From: Rhodoferax ferrireducens
Lineage (GTDB): Bacteria > Pseudomonadota > Gammaproteobacteria > Burkholderiales > Burkholderiaceae_C
DNA: 64,000 nt
Reading direction: 5' to 3'
Assembly: GCF_003347515.1 (NCBI RefSeq)
Contig: NZ_QEII01000303.1
Span: 1-64,000, forward strand
Below, one piece after another: positions 15,942 to 23,180 of the stretch. Position numbers and translations under genes: made by a program. Position 1 is the stretch's first letter. Every line of letters begins with the position of its first letter. The notes beneath the pieces were generated by a model. It made no database searches, was not told the origin of the DNA, and saw only the letters and a list, made by a program, of their open reading frames with translations.

Positions 15942-16204
15942 TGCCGGGTTACTCTAGTTACTGTTGTTGTTTTCATATTTCTGGCGATCAAAAAATCGTT
16001 TTTATTCCAAGAGTGACCATTTACATTTTATTAACTTCGGCAGAAGGTAAAATACTCTCTCATAATCAGCCGAAATGTTTTGAGTGAACGGTTGGCGCAT
16101 TCTGATTTAATGGCCTCTTACTCCATCTGATGGAGAATCTGCGCCGCCGGGTTAGTTTATTCCGGTTTTCACCCCTCTCGGGCGAGGCATGGCTTAGGGC
16201 TAGC

Positions 16205-17431
16205 TTACGTTGTCGCTGTCCGTAGCTGGATCACGTCGGCGCCAATACGCAGCTTGTCCAAGTAATCCGCCCATGTCTGCATCATTACCCGCCTTGCTGG
16301 TAGGTGTGCCGTCCGGTTGTACGCCCGTCCGTTGGGGTCTTTTACCGCGTGGGCTAGTTGGTGTTCGATCAGGTCAACCCGTTGATATAGCACTTCATCC
16401 ATGATGGTGCGTGCCATAGCCCTAAACCCGTGGGCAGTGTGAACTTCTTTGCTATACCCCAAACCGCGTAAAGCGGCGTTGATAGTGTTATCACTCATAG
16501 GCCGCTCACCAGTCCGTAAACTGGGGAATACATAACGACCATGCCCAGAAATCCGTTTAACGCTGCACAGTATCTCCACCGCTTGCGTGGACAGCGGAAC
16601 TATGTGATCCATCTTCATTTTCATCTTAGCGCCTGGAATACGCCATTCGGCCCCGACCAAATCAATTTCAGCCCACTCAGCGGTCCGTAGTTCCCCGGGT
16701 CTGACAAACACCAAAGGGGATAGCTTGAGCGCGGCAACTGTGGTTGGGTGACCGGTGTAGTCGAATATTGAGCGCATCAATTCACCGGCTTGCTTAGGCT
16801 CGGTGATTGCAGAAAAGTGGGACTTTGGAATTTCTGCCAGAGCACCACGTAGGTCTGAGGTTACATCTCGCTCTGCCAGTCCAATAGCCACCGCATACCG
16901 GAATATCTGCCCGCAGATTTGCTTAGCCCTGTGAGCAGTATCGATAGACCCACGTGCTTCGATCTTGCGAACGGCCTTGTCCAATACGTCACGCGGCCCT
17001 ATGGTGTGGATGGGAAGCTTGCCAATGAATGGGAAGATGTCATGCTTTAGCAGGGTTGTGATTCGTTCTTGAGTTACATCTTTACGCTTAGCTGCCGTTT
17101 TTGAAAGCCAATTGAGTGCCACCAGCTCAAAGGTGCTCGCTGCCGCGTCCGCTTGGGCCTGCTTGTCTTCGCGTTTAGCTATGCCAGGGTCTATTTCATG
17201 CGCCAACTGCTCCCGCGCCTTCTCCCTACGTTTTCTTGCGGCAGCAAGGGAAATAGCAGGGTAGACACCCAGCGCCAATGTTTTTCGCTTACTGCTATGC
17301 GTGTAGTCCATTCGCCAGTATTTGCCGCTTGCCTTCACGAGAAGATACATGCCACCACCATCGGTATGCTTATCTCCGGCAGGTTTACCACTGTGCTTAA
17401 CCTGTTTAACGAATGTGTCTGCCAATGCCAT
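16205..17431 (-). CDS. P4-type tyrosine integrase
   Basis: A 408-residue site-specific recombinase. The N-terminal DUF4102-type arm-binding domain is clear (ADTFVKQVKHSGKPAGDKHTDGGGMYL region, then RKTLALGVYPAISLAAAR), followed by the core-binding domain and the catalytic domain: RPGELRTAEW (first Arg), HGFRAMAR (H-x-x-R), HQLAHAV (His) and RAYNRT (Tyr). I take the ATG at 17431, with AAGGGGG upstream, over the longer ORF start at 17551. It starts next to the 3' end of tRNA-Arg and reads away from it, the standard island layout. Confidence 0.93.
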   Translation of the reverse strand: MALADTFVKQVKHSGKPAGDKHTDGGGMYLLVKASGKYWRMDYTHSSKRKTLALGVYPAISLAAARKRREKAREQLAHEIDPGIAKREDKQAQADAAASTFELVALNWLSKTAAKRKDVTQERITTLLKHDIFPFIGKLPIHTIGPRDVLDKAVRKIEARGSIDTAHRAKQICGQIFRYAVAIGLAERDVTSDLRGALAEIPKSHFSAITEPKQAGELMRSIFDYTGHPTTVAALKLSPLVFVRPGELRTAEWAEIDLVGAEWRIPGAKMKMKMDHIVPLSTQAVEILCSVKRISGHGRYVFPSLRTGERPMSDNTINAALRGLGYSKEVHTAHGFRAMARTIMDEVLYQRVDLIEHQLAHAVKDPNGRAYNRTAHLPARRVMMQTWADYLDKLRIGADVIQLRTATT

Positions 17432-17446
17432 CTTTAACCCCCTTGT

Positions 17447-17505
17447 AACGGTACTTTTTTTAACGGTACTTATAAGCACCGTTAAAAGTACCGTGAAAGT
17501 ACCGT
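17447..17505. repeat. Arm-type integrase binding repeats
   Basis: Four copies of ACGGTACTT: two direct (17448-17456, 17463-17471) and two inverted as AAGTACCGT (17486-17494, 17497-17505). They lie between the integrase start and the tRNA 3' end. This is where arm sites for the integrase N-terminal domain are expected; they overlap the int promoter, so integrase probably represses itself. Confidence 0.65.
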
Positions 17506-17538
17506 GATGGCATGTTACCCCTTGAGACAACTTGAGGC

Positions 17539-17571
17539 AAAAAAAAACCACTCTAGCTATAGCCAGAGCGG
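17539..17571 (-). terminator. Rho-independent terminator after tRNA-Arg
   Basis: On the minus strand, CCGCTCTGGCTATAG pairs with CTAGAGTGG and is followed by nine T residues. It lies about 38 bp past the tRNA 3' end and would end tRNA transcription before the integrase gene. Confidence 0.7.
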
Positions 17572-17608
17572 ATTTTAAGATTTCTTGAGGCGTTATGAAC
17601 CGACTAAT

Positions 17609-17684
17609 TGGTGCGGCTGGCGGGGATCGAACCCACGACCCTTGGCTTCGGAGGCCAATACTCTATCCACTGAGCTACAGCCGC
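17609..17684 (-). tRNA. tRNA-Arg (anticodon CCG)
   Basis: A 76-base cloverleaf including an encoded CCA end. Acceptor stem GCGGCTG/CAGCCGC, D arm GCTCAGTGGATAGAGT, anticodon arm TTGGC-CTCCGAA-GCCAA with CCG at positions 34-36, and T arm GTGGG-TTCGATC-CCCGC. Its 3' half faces the integrase, so this is the likely attachment site of the island. I saw no second copy of the 3' end in the window; the other junction is presumably left of position 1. Confidence 0.95.
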
Positions 17685-17704
17685 AAACTGATGGCTGCAT
17701 TGTA

Positions 17705-17733
17705 GATGTTTTCACAGACACGCCCGTTATAAT
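17705..17733 (+). promoter_or_regulatory. Candidate promoter of the cytochrome c5 gene
   Basis: A perfect -10 hexamer TATAAT at 17728-17733, 40 bp upstream of the cytochrome start. The -35 region is weak; no good TTGACA match is present at 17-bp spacing. Confidence 0.4.
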
Positions 17734-17772
17734 CGAGGGCTTGCTTTCAAAGCCCCAATTTTTTAGGACACC

Positions 17773-18315
17773 ATGAGCGACAACACACCCGCCACTGTTC
17801 ACGACGAGGACCACACCGGGCCCGTCAAAAACCCCAAGCAACTGCTGTTGACCGTCTTTTTCTCGTTTGTGGTTCCCATCTTCGTCATTATTGGCTTGGT
17901 GTTCTACGTCACATCGGACAACAAACCCGCCGCCGGCGCGGTCAATCTGGAGAAGGCCCTGGCGGCCCGAATCCAGAAAGTTGGCACCATTGAGATTCGA
18001 GACGTCAATCGGCCAGCCAGGAGCGGGGAAGAAGTCTTCAAGGCGCAATGCACGAACTGCCATACCGCCGGGCTCGTCGGTGCACCCAAGATGGGCGACA
18101 CTGCCGCTTGGGCGCCCCGCATCCCATTGGGCTATGAAACCCTGTTGAACTCGGCTGTCAAAGGCAAGAATGCCATGGGAGCCCAGGGCGGTGGCGATTT
18201 TAGCGAGCTGGAAATCGGTCGGGCCGTGGTCTATATGGCGAATGCAGCCGGCGGCAAGCTGGCGGAGCCTACAGCACCTGCCGCACCCGCTGAAGCCGCT
18301 TCGGCAACAAAATAG
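17773..18315 (+). CDS. Membrane-anchored cytochrome c5 family protein
   Basis: A 180-residue electron carrier. A single membrane anchor spans about residues 24-46 and the periplasmic domain has the haem site CTNCH (93-97) with the downstream ALGAQGGGDFSELE-like loop (residues 140-155) that supplies the axial Met of class I cytochromes. The C-terminus is Ala/Pro-rich. Likely passes electrons in the respiratory chain. It is the first core gene outside the island, is read away from the tRNA, and is closed by a strong terminator. Confidence 0.88.
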   Translation: MSDNTPATVHDEDHTGPVKNPKQLLLTVFFSFVVPIFVIIGLVFYVTSDNKPAAGAVNLEKALAARIQKVGTIEIRDVNRPARSGEEVFKAQCTNCHTAGLVGAPKMGDTAAWAPRIPLGYETLLNSAVKGKNAMGAQGGGDFSELEIGRAVVYMANAAGGKLAEPTAPAAPAEAASATK

Positions 18316-18337
18316 GGCGGGGCAGTCAACCCACGCA

Positions 18338-18363
18338 AAAGCCGGTCGATGACCGGCTTTTTT
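18338..18363 (+). terminator. Rho-independent terminator of the cytochrome c5 gene
   Basis: Perfect 10-bp stem AAAGCCGGTC / GACCGGCTTT with a three-base loop and a run of six T residues, 22 bp after the cytochrome stop. Confidence 0.88.
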
Positions 18364-18370
18364 ATTGCCA

Positions 18371-18423
18371 TTTAGGCCTGTAGCCCACGGAAACTCTGCG
18401 CATATAGCTATATTTTTTGTAGC
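18371..18423 (-). repeat. Dispersed repeat, copy G (inverted)
   Basis: On the minus strand it reads ATATAGCTATATGCGC and then GTGGGCTACAGGCC, the family pattern. It supplies the last codons and the TAG stop of the gene at 18408-18947. With copy B (19922-19977, opposite orientation) it brackets the yheT gene pair. Confidence 0.6.
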
Positions 18424-18947
18424 AATTCAGGACTTGGAACATAGTTAAAGCGCTGTGGCAAATCGGCGGCCACCACGTCCTGCGTAACCCACAAACCTTG
18501 CTCGACGGCGTCGGCCGCCTGGTTCATGTCCATGGTGTGCACCAGGCCCAATCCGGTATCGGCCTCCAGATACAGGCGCCCCTGCTCGTCCAGCAGGCAG
18601 CGCTGCACGCGCGCTGCTCTGCCCGCATGATCTTGAATCGAGAAGTCCGCATCGACGCGCCAGATCAGCGGCGTGGCTTCCAGCTCCACATAGACGCGCT
18701 GCGGGCCATTCTGGAAGTACCACTGGCCTTGCGCATCGGGTTCGTAGTTGCGCTGAATGAAGTCGATCAACTTCTCATGCTTTAACTGCGAGCCCTTGCT
18801 CTGCGCCGTACCCCCCGCAAACGGACCTTGGGCCTGTACACGGTCGTCGCGCATGAACCAGTTACCACGCGCGTCCAAGCCCAGCCAGCCGTAGCAATCG
18901 GGCACGTTGGGCCATTTGGCCAAAGCCTGCCGAACAATGTCATCCAT
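18408..18947 (-). CDS. Conserved protein of unknown function, partner of YheT-type hydrolase
   Basis: A 179-residue soluble protein common next to yheT in Burkholderiales (from memory). It opens MDDIVRQALAKWPNVPDCYGWLGLDARG, and the rest is beta-rich, with WYFQNGPQRVYVELE and RLYLEADTGLGLVHTM. No catalytic motif is evident. The ATG at 18947 has AGGGAG upstream and lies 16 bp after the yheT stop, so the pair is co-transcribed. Its final residues are encoded by a dispersed repeat, so the natural C-terminus may have been altered. Confidence 0.7.
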   Translation of the reverse strand: MDDIVRQALAKWPNVPDCYGWLGLDARGNWFMRDDRVQAQGPFAGGTAQSKGSQLKHEKLIDFIQRNYEPDAQGQWYFQNGPQRVYVELEATPLIWRVDADFSIQDHAGRAARVQRCLLDEQGRLYLEADTGLGLVHTMDMNQAADAVEQGLWVTQDVVAADLPQRFNYVPSPELLQKI

Positions 18948-18963
18948 CAAAGTACTCCCTGAT

Positions 18964-19941
18964 TCAAGGTGTTTGAATTTGTGCTGCCAGCCAGCCGCCC
19001 ACGGCGTCCGGCATGGAGCGTACATGACCGGGGATCGGCCCTTTCGGGAAACCAACATGCCCCCCGTGGGCAGGCTGCCACAGGGTCACGTGTTTACCCA
19101 CGTCCCGTTGGCGCGGCAGCGACCAGGCCGGCACAAAGGGGTCGTTGCGAGCGTTGACCACCAGCGCGGGAATCCGGATCTGGTGCAGATGTGGCTTGGC
19201 GGATGCGCGCGACCAGTAATCTTCAGTGCTCTTGAAGCCATGCACGGGGGCAGTGAACACATTGTCAAACTCGTACAGATCGCGGGCGGCGCGCAAAGCT
19301 TCTGCGTTGAACAGACCCGGATGCTGGAGTAATTTTTGCAGCGCCTTGGGCTTCATGGTGTTCAAGAACCGGCGGGTGTAAACCAACCGGTTAAAGCCGC
19401 GGCCAATGGCCCAGCCACTGGCGGCCAGATCAAGGGGCGAGGATACGCTGGCCACGGCATCCACCACGCGGGCAGCCTGTTCACCCATTTCTTCGGCCCA
19501 GCGCAAAAGCGCATTGCCCCCCAGCGAAATGCCCACAACGACGATGCCCCCCTTATGCTGCTGGCGCAAACGTGCCAGTATCCAGCCGATCTCTTCGAAG
19601 TCACCCGAGTGATATGCGCGCGGGCCATGGTTCAGTTCGCCACTGCAACCCCGAAAATGGGGCACAGCAAAGGCAAAACCACGCGTGCGGGCAAAGTCCG
19701 CAAAGGCCTCGGCGTAGTGGCTGGCAGACGAGCCCTCCAGCCCATGAAACATCACCAGCAAGGTGCTGCTGGGTGGCGCCTGCAACCAGTCGACGTCAAT
19801 GAAATCGTCATCCGGCGTGGTCCAGCGTTCGCGCCGGTATTGCGGTCGGGGCCCGAACACCCGGCGTGAGTACAGGGCTGGCCAGATGGTTTGCAGATTG
19901 CCTCCCGGCAGCCAGGTTGGCGCTATATAATTCATAGCCAT
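18964..19941 (-). CDS. yheT: YheT-family alpha/beta hydrolase
   Basis: A 325-residue esterase-like protein. LLVMFHGLEGSSASHYAE is the oxyanion and cap region, VVVGISLGGNALLRW holds the nucleophile Ser, NARNDPFVPAW the acid Asp, and PAHGGHVGF the His. The PHFRGCSGELN motif is typical of YheT. Physiological substrate is not known. The first residues (MAMNYIA) are encoded by a dispersed repeat (copy B), and no good Shine-Dalgarno sequence precedes either ATG (19941 or 19935), so the start may have been remodelled by the repeat. Confidence 0.88.
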   Translation of the reverse strand: MAMNYIAPTWLPGGNLQTIWPALYSRRVFGPRPQYRRERWTTPDDDFIDVDWLQAPPSSTLLVMFHGLEGSSASHYAEAFADFARTRGFAFAVPHFRGCSGELNHGPRAYHSGDFEEIGWILARLRQQHKGGIVVVGISLGGNALLRWAEEMGEQAARVVDAVASVSSPLDLAASGWAIGRGFNRLVYTRRFLNTMKPKALQKLLQHPGLFNAEALRAARDLYEFDNVFTAPVHGFKSTEDYWSRASAKPHLHQIRIPALVVNARNDPFVPAWSLPRQRDVGKHVTLWQPAHGGHVGFPKGPIPGHVRSMPDAVGGWLAAQIQTP

Positions 19942-19977
19942 ATACGCTTATTCATAAAGGGCTGGAGGCCTATTTAA
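19922..19977 (+). repeat. Dispersed repeat, copy B
   Basis: Pattern ATATAATTCATAGCC, TACGCTTATT, then AAGGGCTGGAGGCC and an AT-rich end. It covers the start codon of yheT on the opposite strand and ends at the stop codon of the gene at 19978. Confidence 0.6.
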
Positions 19978-20427
19978 TCAATGCAAGACATGGGGAGCCT
20001 CATTGATTTCCGGCACCTCCCGCTCCGAGCCCGGACTCGCGTGGTGCGCCACCATGCGCCAGCCCTGAGCCGTCTTGTGATAGACGTTGGTGGCGATGAC
20101 ATAGGCTTCGCGCGGTCCCTCCTGGGTCAGTACGTCGATGCGCTCGCGCACGTTATGCACGCTGCTGGCGAGCGACTCGATTCTGCGCACACCCTCCGGC
20201 CAGGCCTGGATACTGCCCTGGGAAAACATGGCTTCAAATGCGGCGCGGATGGCACCTACACCAACCAAACGGGGTCCACCCGGGTGAACACAGACAATCT
20301 CATCTTCGTCCGCCCAGCAGGCCATGAGTTTTTCCAGGTCAGCCGTCTGCAAGGCCTCGTAAAAGGCAGCTTCAATGTCATCGGCCGATCCACCGACGGT
20401 GGCGGCCCGTTGTTTTGCTTTGGACAT
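19978..20427 (-). CDS. Nuclear-transport-factor-2-like (SnoaL/YybH) domain protein
   Basis: A 149-residue single-domain protein. The cone-fold pattern is visible: DDIEAAFYEALQTADLEKLMACWADEDEIVCVHPGG, then GVGAIRAAFEAMF and a final beta-sheet with YVIATNVYHKTAQGWRMVAHHAS. Such domains bind small ligands or act as enzymes, and the substrate cannot be told. I use the ATG at 20427 (MSKAKQRA); the longer ORF start at 20493 runs into the region upstream of lemA. Divergent from lemA. Confidence 0.8.
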   Translation of the reverse strand: MSKAKQRAATVGGSADDIEAAFYEALQTADLEKLMACWADEDEIVCVHPGGPRLVGVGAIRAAFEAMFSQGSIQAWPEGVRRIESLASSVHNVRERIDVLTQEGPREAYVIATNVYHKTAQGWRMVAHHASPGSEREVPEINEAPHVLH

Positions 20428-20567
20428 TCTGGTGCGGGTTAATTGATAAGGTCGATTTTGCCGCGATTTCAACCAGCGTAGATGCGAAACCACACGTTTG
20501 CGGGCGTCAACTCAATAGCCGCTGCTCACATTTATGCTACCGTTGCGCCCCAAGTTGGAGAATCTCT

Positions 20568-21155
20568 ATGACACGCTGGTTTCTGATCCTCATGACCGCA
20601 TTCGGACTAACCGGTTGCGGCTACAACGATTTTCAACGCCTCGATGAACAAACCAAGTCCGCCTGGAGCGAAGTGCTCAACCAGTATCAGCGCCGCGCTG
20701 ACCTGGTGCCCAATATTGTGGCCACGGTGAAAGGTGAAGCCGCGTTCGAGCAGGAAACGCTGACCAAAGTGATTGAGGCCCGGGCCAAGGCAACGTCAAT
20801 CCAGGTGACGCCGGAGACGCTGAACAACCCCGAGGCCTTTCAGCGGTTTCAGGCGGCTCAGGGCGAACTCGGTTCGGCCTTGAGTCGATTGATGGCGGTA
20901 TCGGAACAATACCCCAGCCTGAAAGCCAACCAGGGTTTTTCAGACCTTCGCGTGCAGCTGGAAGGTACTGAAAACCGCGTGACTGTCGCCCGCAACCGCT
21001 ACATCCAGGCGGTGCAGGCCTACAACGTGCTGGCGCGCAGCTTCCCGACCAACCTAACGGCCATGGTGTTCAGCTACCCGCCCAAACCCACGTTCGCGGT
21101 GCAAAACGAGGCGAGCATCTCCACCCCGCCTGTGGTTGACTTCAACAAGAAGTAA
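20568..21155 (+). CDS. lemA: LemA family lipoprotein
   Basis: A 195-residue protein. A signal peptide ends in the lipobox LTGCG, so it is probably a lipoprotein. It is followed by the helical LemA core: YNDFQRLDEQTKSAWSEVLNQYQRRADLVPN and a C-terminal VQAYNVLARSFPTNL. GGAG precedes the ATG at 20568; the ORF extends upstream to 20415 but without lipobox logic. It heads an operon with two TPM-domain proteins, the usual LemA context. Role unknown; envelope assembly or stress is suggested for relatives. Confidence 0.92.
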   Translation: MTRWFLILMTAFGLTGCGYNDFQRLDEQTKSAWSEVLNQYQRRADLVPNIVATVKGEAAFEQETLTKVIEARAKATSIQVTPETLNNPEAFQRFQAAQGELGSALSRLMAVSEQYPSLKANQGFSDLRVQLEGTENRVTVARNRYIQAVQAYNVLARSFPTNLTAMVFSYPPKPTFAVQNEASISTPPVVDFNKK

Positions 21156-21177
21156 CTTGCCTGCGCGTGCGCTTGCC

Positions 21178-22104
21178 ATGAAAAAAATGCTTGTGCAGCA
21201 AGGGTCGCCGGATCGCGTGCTTGCTTTGCTTTGTTCGTTGAGCGCTTTGGTTTTTGGCCTATTTTTGACCCTCTCACCGGCGATTGCACAGTTGGCGGTT
21301 CCGGCGCTGAACGCCCATGTCATGGACAGCACAGGTACGCTGGACGCACAACAGCTGCTGGCACTCGAAAGCAAGCTGAACGCCTTTGAGCAAAGCCGCG
21401 GCGCGCAAGTCGTGGTGTTGCTGGTGCCCACGACACAACCCGAGGACATTGTCAGCTACGCCAACCGGGTGGCCAACACCTGGAAAATCGGGCGCAAGGA
21501 AATCGGCGACGGATTGCTGTTGGTGGTGGCCAAGAATGACCGAAGCATCCGGATTGAAGTCGCGAAAACGCTGGAGGGCGCCATTCCCGACTTGGCAGCC
21601 AAACGCGTCATCGAGCAGGCCATCACACCGCGTTTCCGGCAGGGCGACTTCGCAGGCGGCCTGAACGCGGGCGTCGACCAAATATTCAAACTAATCTCCG
21701 GCGAGGCCTTGCCTGCGCCGGCTGCGGAATCCGGCGGTGGCAAGGCCGGTTTTGAGTGGATGGATCTCCTCATCTTTGCGTTCATTGCCGTTCCCGTGGT
21801 GGCCGGGGTGGCGCGCAGCATTCTGGGGCCCAAACTCGGCGCCTTGGCCACGGGCGGCGCGGTCGGTGCGCTTGCGCTGGTCGTTACCTCCAGCCTGTTG
21901 ATCGCTGGCGTGGCGGCTTTCGTGGCCCTTTTATTCGCCCTGTTTTCAAGTGCCGCGCGCAATCTCGGCACAGGTTTCGGCTCTGGGCGGGGTTCCGGTG
22001 GCGGCTGGGGCGGAGGCTTCGGCGGCGGGGGAGGTGGAGGCGGTGGCTTTAGCTCGGGCGGTGGCGGCGACTTTGGCGGCGGCGGCGCCTCGGGGAAATG
22101 GTGA
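21178..22104 (+). CDS. TPM-domain (YgcG-type) membrane protein with Gly-rich tail
   Basis: A 308-residue protein. Signal peptide (to about residue 24), TPM domain 30-165 (GAQVVVLLVPTTQPEDIVSYANRVANTWKIG, GLLLVVAKNDRSIRIEVAKTLEG), then two membrane segments (about 200-220 and 235-260) and a tail of Gly-Ser repeats ending GGGASGKW, which is diagnostic of YgcG/BA42-like proteins. It follows lemA by 22 bp and overlaps the next gene by 7 bp. The ATG at 21178 is chosen because it begins a proper signal peptide. Confidence 0.9.
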   Translation: MKKMLVQQGSPDRVLALLCSLSALVFGLFLTLSPAIAQLAVPALNAHVMDSTGTLDAQQLLALESKLNAFEQSRGAQVVVLLVPTTQPEDIVSYANRVANTWKIGRKEIGDGLLLVVAKNDRSIRIEVAKTLEGAIPDLAAKRVIEQAITPRFRQGDFAGGLNAGVDQIFKLISGEALPAPAAESGGGKAGFEWMDLLIFAFIAVPVVAGVARSILGPKLGALATGGAVGALALVVTSSLLIAGVAAFVALLFALFSSAARNLGTGFGSGRGSGGGWGGGFGGGGGGGGGFSSGGGGDFGGGGASGKW

Positions 22105-22625
22105 TGCTGAGCCGTATCCAAAGAGTTCTGAAACATCGCTGGCTGGATGCGTCCAGCACCCGACGCGCCATCCCACCGGACATGCAGCAGCGGCTACAAG
22201 AGCGGGTGGCGGCCAGCGAGCAACGTCATTCGGGCGAAGTTCGTATTTTTGTCGAGGCAGCCCTGCCGCCAGGCTATCTGTGGCGCGATGCCCCCATTCA
22301 AGAAATCATCCGGCAGCGGGCCTTGGCCGTGTTCAGCCAACTGGGCGTCTGGGATACGGCCAACAACAATGGCGTCCTGATTTACCTGCTGCTGGCCGAG
22401 CACGCCATTGAGATCGTCGCGGATCGGGGACTCAACGACGTGGTCGAGCCGCAACTCTGGCAGGACATGGTCTCCCGCATGCGCAGCGCCTTTCAGCACG
22501 GCCATTTTGAGGACGGACTGACCCAGGCATTGGAAGAAGTGTCAGCCCTGCTGGTACAGCACTTCCCGCTGTCGGCGGGACAGCGCAACCCGAATGAACT
22601 GCCTGATTCGCCGGAGCTGGCTTGA
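22098..22625 (+). CDS. Second TPM-domain protein
   Basis: A 175-residue cytosolic-looking TPM-domain protein: RHSGEVRIFVEAALP, ALAVFSQLGVWDTANNNGVLIYLLLAEHAIEIVADRGL and MRSAFQHGHFEDGLTQAL. No signal peptide or membrane span. It overlaps the preceding gene and completes the lemA unit. A second, diverged TPM gene at this place is usual in beta- and gammaproteobacteria. Confidence 0.88.
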   Translation: MVMLSRIQRVLKHRWLDASSTRRAIPPDMQQRLQERVAASEQRHSGEVRIFVEAALPPGYLWRDAPIQEIIRQRALAVFSQLGVWDTANNNGVLIYLLLAEHAIEIVADRGLNDVVEPQLWQDMVSRMRSAFQHGHFEDGLTQALEEVSALLVQHFPLSAGQRNPNELPDSPELA

Positions 22626-22675
22626 GGCCAGTGCGGGCGTCAGCGTTAGGTTGAGCCGCCTGACCCCGGAACGAC

Positions 22676-22708
22676 AAAAGCCCTGATCCTCGCAGAACAG
22701 GGCTTTGA
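22676..22708 (-). terminator. Terminator of the ATP synthase operon
   Basis: AAAGCCCTG and CAGGGCTTT form a stem with a 12-base loop, with CTTTTG on the minus strand. It lies 45 bp past the atpC stop. It may also end the lemA unit arriving from the other side. Confidence 0.65.
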
Positions 22709-22752
22709 AAGTGCTCGGTTCTTCAACGGCCGCAGAGCCGCTGATTTCCGAT

Positions 22753-23169
22753 TTACTTCTTCTGGCGGTACTTGCGCAGCGCTGCAATCTGCGCTGCCAT
22801 CACGAACAGTTCAGACTGCGCACGGGCGATATCAAGCTCGCCCTTGGCATTCTTGAGCGCTTCTTCAGCAAGCGCCTTGGCGGCATTGGCTTTCTCGTCG
22901 TCCAGATCCTTGCCGCGAATGGCGGTGTCAGTCAACACCGTGACGCAGTTGGGCTGAACTTCCAGAATGCCACCGGCCACAAAGATGAACTCTTCGCTGC
23001 CGTCGGCCTTTTCAATACGCACCGAACCCGCCTTGATGCGCGTGATCAGCGGTGTGTGGCGCGGGTAAATGCCGAGTTCGCCGGCTTCACCGGGCAAGGC
23101 CACAAAACGCGCCTCGCCAGAGAAGATGGACTCTTCGGCACTGACCACATCAACGTGGATGGTGTTCAT
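22753..23169 (-). CDS. atpC: F1Fo ATP synthase epsilon subunit
   Basis: A 138-residue protein of the central stalk. N-terminal beta-sandwich (HVDVVSAEESIFSGEA, GELGIYPRHTPLITRIK) and a C-terminal helical hairpin with the conserved ALRKYRQKK end. It modulates rotation and hydrolysis. The ATG at 23169 begins MNTIHVDVVS, the usual start, 11 bp after atpD. Confidence 0.97.
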   Translation of the reverse strand: MNTIHVDVVSAEESIFSGEARFVALPGEAGELGIYPRHTPLITRIKAGSVRIEKADGSEEFIFVAGGILEVQPNCVTVLTDTAIRGKDLDDEKANAAKALAEEALKNAKGELDIARAQSELFVMAAQIAALRKYRQKK

Positions 23170-23180
23170 ATTGACGATCC

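Noticed and set aside
17585..17700. Island right end placed beyond the tRNA
   Set aside because: Genes from 17773 onward are core-like, and the integrase layout puts the tRNA at the boundary.
21996..22104. GGC-rich tract as a DNA repeat
   Set aside because: It is the coding sequence of the Gly-rich tail normal for YgcG-type TPM proteins.
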